A stretch of 58,824 nt of DNA from NCBI GenBank assembly GCA_902596355.1, contig CACJTS010000007.1, positions 1-58,824 of the forward strand, given 5' to 3'. Position numbers and translations under genes: made by a program. The notes below the pieces were generated by a model. The model did not search any database, was not told the DNA's origin, and saw nothing but the letters and a program-made list of their open reading frames with translations. The stretch comes from an uncultured Pelagibacteraceae bacterium (GTDB taxonomy: Bacteria > Pseudomonadota > Alphaproteobacteria > Pelagibacterales > Pelagibacteraceae). Below, piece by piece: positions 58,047 through 58,824 of the stretch (the stretch's first letter is position 1; each line of letters begins with the position of its first letter).

Positions 58047-58598
58047 ATGTTTGATGAGAAATCATACAGCCTAAAAATGGATAAGGCCATTGATGTATTC
58101 TCTAAAGAACTTTCATCACTTAGAACTGGAAGAGCTAACGCATCTATGTTGGATTTGATTAAAGTAGACGTTTATGGCCAGCAAATGCCTATCAACCAAG
58201 TAGGAAGCATAACAACGCCTGAGCCAAGAATGATAAACATTCAAGTATGGGACGTTAATAATGTTCCTTTAATTGATGCCGCAATACAGAAATCAGACTT
58301 AGGTCTCAATCCACAAATTGATGGTCAATTAATAAGATTACCTGTCCCAGAATTAAATGAGGAAAGAAGAACAGAACTTAAAAAGTTAATAAAATCTTAT
58401 GGTGAAAAATGTAAGGTTTCTATTAGAAATATTCGTAGAGAAGCAAATGAAGATTTAAAGAAGTTATTAAAAGATAAAGAAATTGGTGAGGACGATGAAA
58501 AAATTCATGAAAAAAAAGTTCAAAATATCACAGATAGCCATATTAAATCCGTTGATGACAAAGTAGTATCTAAAGAAAAAGAAATAATGACAATATGA
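58047..58598 (+). CDS. frr: Ribosome recycling factor
   Basis: A 183-residue factor that splits post-termination ribosomes with EF-G. LSSLRTGRANASMLDLIKVD is at about residues 22-41, ITTPEPRMINIQVWD near 59, and KSYGEKCKVSIRNIRREAN near 118 forms the long helical domain. It begins on the base after the tsf stop and overlaps uppS by four bases. Confidence 0.96.
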   Translation: MFDEKSYSLKMDKAIDVFSKELSSLRTGRANASMLDLIKVDVYGQQMPINQVGSITTPEPRMINIQVWDVNNVPLIDAAIQKSDLGLNPQIDGQLIRLPVPELNEERRTELKKLIKSYGEKCKVSIRNIRREANEDLKKLLKDKEIGEDDEKIHEKKVQNITDSHIKSVDDKVVSKEKEIMTI

Positions 58599-58824
58599 AC
58601 CCTCTAAATCATGTAGCCATTATCATGGATGGTAATGGAAGATGGGGCATTAAATATAAAAATTCAAGAAACGCCGGTCATAAAGCAGGTTTAAAAACAG
58701 TAGAAAAAATAATTAAAGAAACAATTAGAAATAAAATAAAATTTTTAACTTTATTTGCTTTTTCAACTGAAAATTGGAAAAGACCAAAAAAGGAAATAAA
58801 TTATTTGTTCAATTTATTAGAAAA
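58595..58824 (+). CDS. uppS: Undecaprenyl diphosphate synthase, 3'-truncated
   Basis: The first 76 codons of a cis-prenyltransferase that makes the C55 lipid carrier for cell-wall synthesis. The catalytic motif is HVAIIMDGNGRWG at residues 6-18, with Asp12, and LTLFAFSTENWKRPKKEI near 52 is the second conserved block. The remainder lies beyond the window. The ATG overlaps the frr stop (ATGA). Confidence 0.94.
   Translation, partial: MNPLNHVAIIMDGNGRWGIKYKNSRNAGHKAGLKTVEKIIKETIRNKIKFLTLFAFSTENWKRPKKEINYLFNLLE

Noticed and set aside
1..58824. CRISPR arrays, insertion sequences, prophage genes, integrase or attachment sites
   Set aside because: No regularly spaced repeats, transposase, integrase or phage structural motifs were seen on either strand. 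The tRNA genes have no adjacent partial copies.

Overview
The window looks like a piece of a SAR11-type alphaproteobacterium (Pelagibacterales, close to 'Candidatus Pelagibacter'). The evidence is very AT-rich DNA, very short intergenic gaps, alphaproteobacterial gene order (nuoA-N, birA, coaX, rnj, DUF1467, proS, lolC, lolD, dnaE), aprBA in an otherwise heterotrophic marine gene set, a TRAP transporter, and many tiny membrane proteins. No insertion sequence, prophage, CRISPR array or rRNA was seen. The assignment rests on gene content and base composition, not on a database search.

Bases 1-8344 form an organosulfur island. The plus strand carries aprB (5' end missing), aprA, a 116-residue unknown, a 48-residue one-helix protein and a TauE/SafE exporter. 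The minus strand carries suyA, suyB and a YeiH/TauZ-type exporter. xsc is divergent from suyA. Together they can release sulfite from sulfolactate (SuyAB) and sulfoacetaldehyde (Xsc), then oxidise it toward APS (AprBA run in reverse) or export sulfite and sulfate. A near-identical 21-base direct repeat lies in the shared suyA/xsc control region.

Bases 8337-13004 continue on the plus strand from xsc: an SxtJ-like protein, a DUF5989 peptide, a NodU/CmcH-type carbamoyltransferase, an SGNH hydrolase and a DadA/PuuB-type FAD oxidase. The first four resemble a modification cassette of unknown substrate. Bases 13001-16732 hold a tight minus-strand operon: GMC oxidoreductase, TerC-family protein, SDR and M23 peptidase. 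Bases 16880-22220 hold a TRAP transporter (DctP, an intercistronic hairpin, DctQ, DctM), an NCS1 permease and an SDR. dctM contains a 60-base GC-rich tract whose codons are unlike the rest of the window.

Bases 22223-25913 hold small or poorly known genes: a DUF3047 protein, YbgC thioesterase, family-5-like uracil-DNA glycosylase, histidine phosphatase, DUF1289 protein and several proteins under 60 residues. Bases 26015-32401 carry tRNA-Leu, the proteostasis group tig-clpP-clpX-lon, then tRNA-Val and tRNA-Asp. Bases 32558-46414 are a complete 14-gene respiratory complex I operon, followed without a gap by birA, coaX, rnj, a DUF1467 gene, proS, lolC, lolD and dnaE. The window ends with a probable S2 autoregulatory leader, rpsB, tsf, frr and the start of uppS. 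pyrH, usually found between tsf and frr, is absent from that position.
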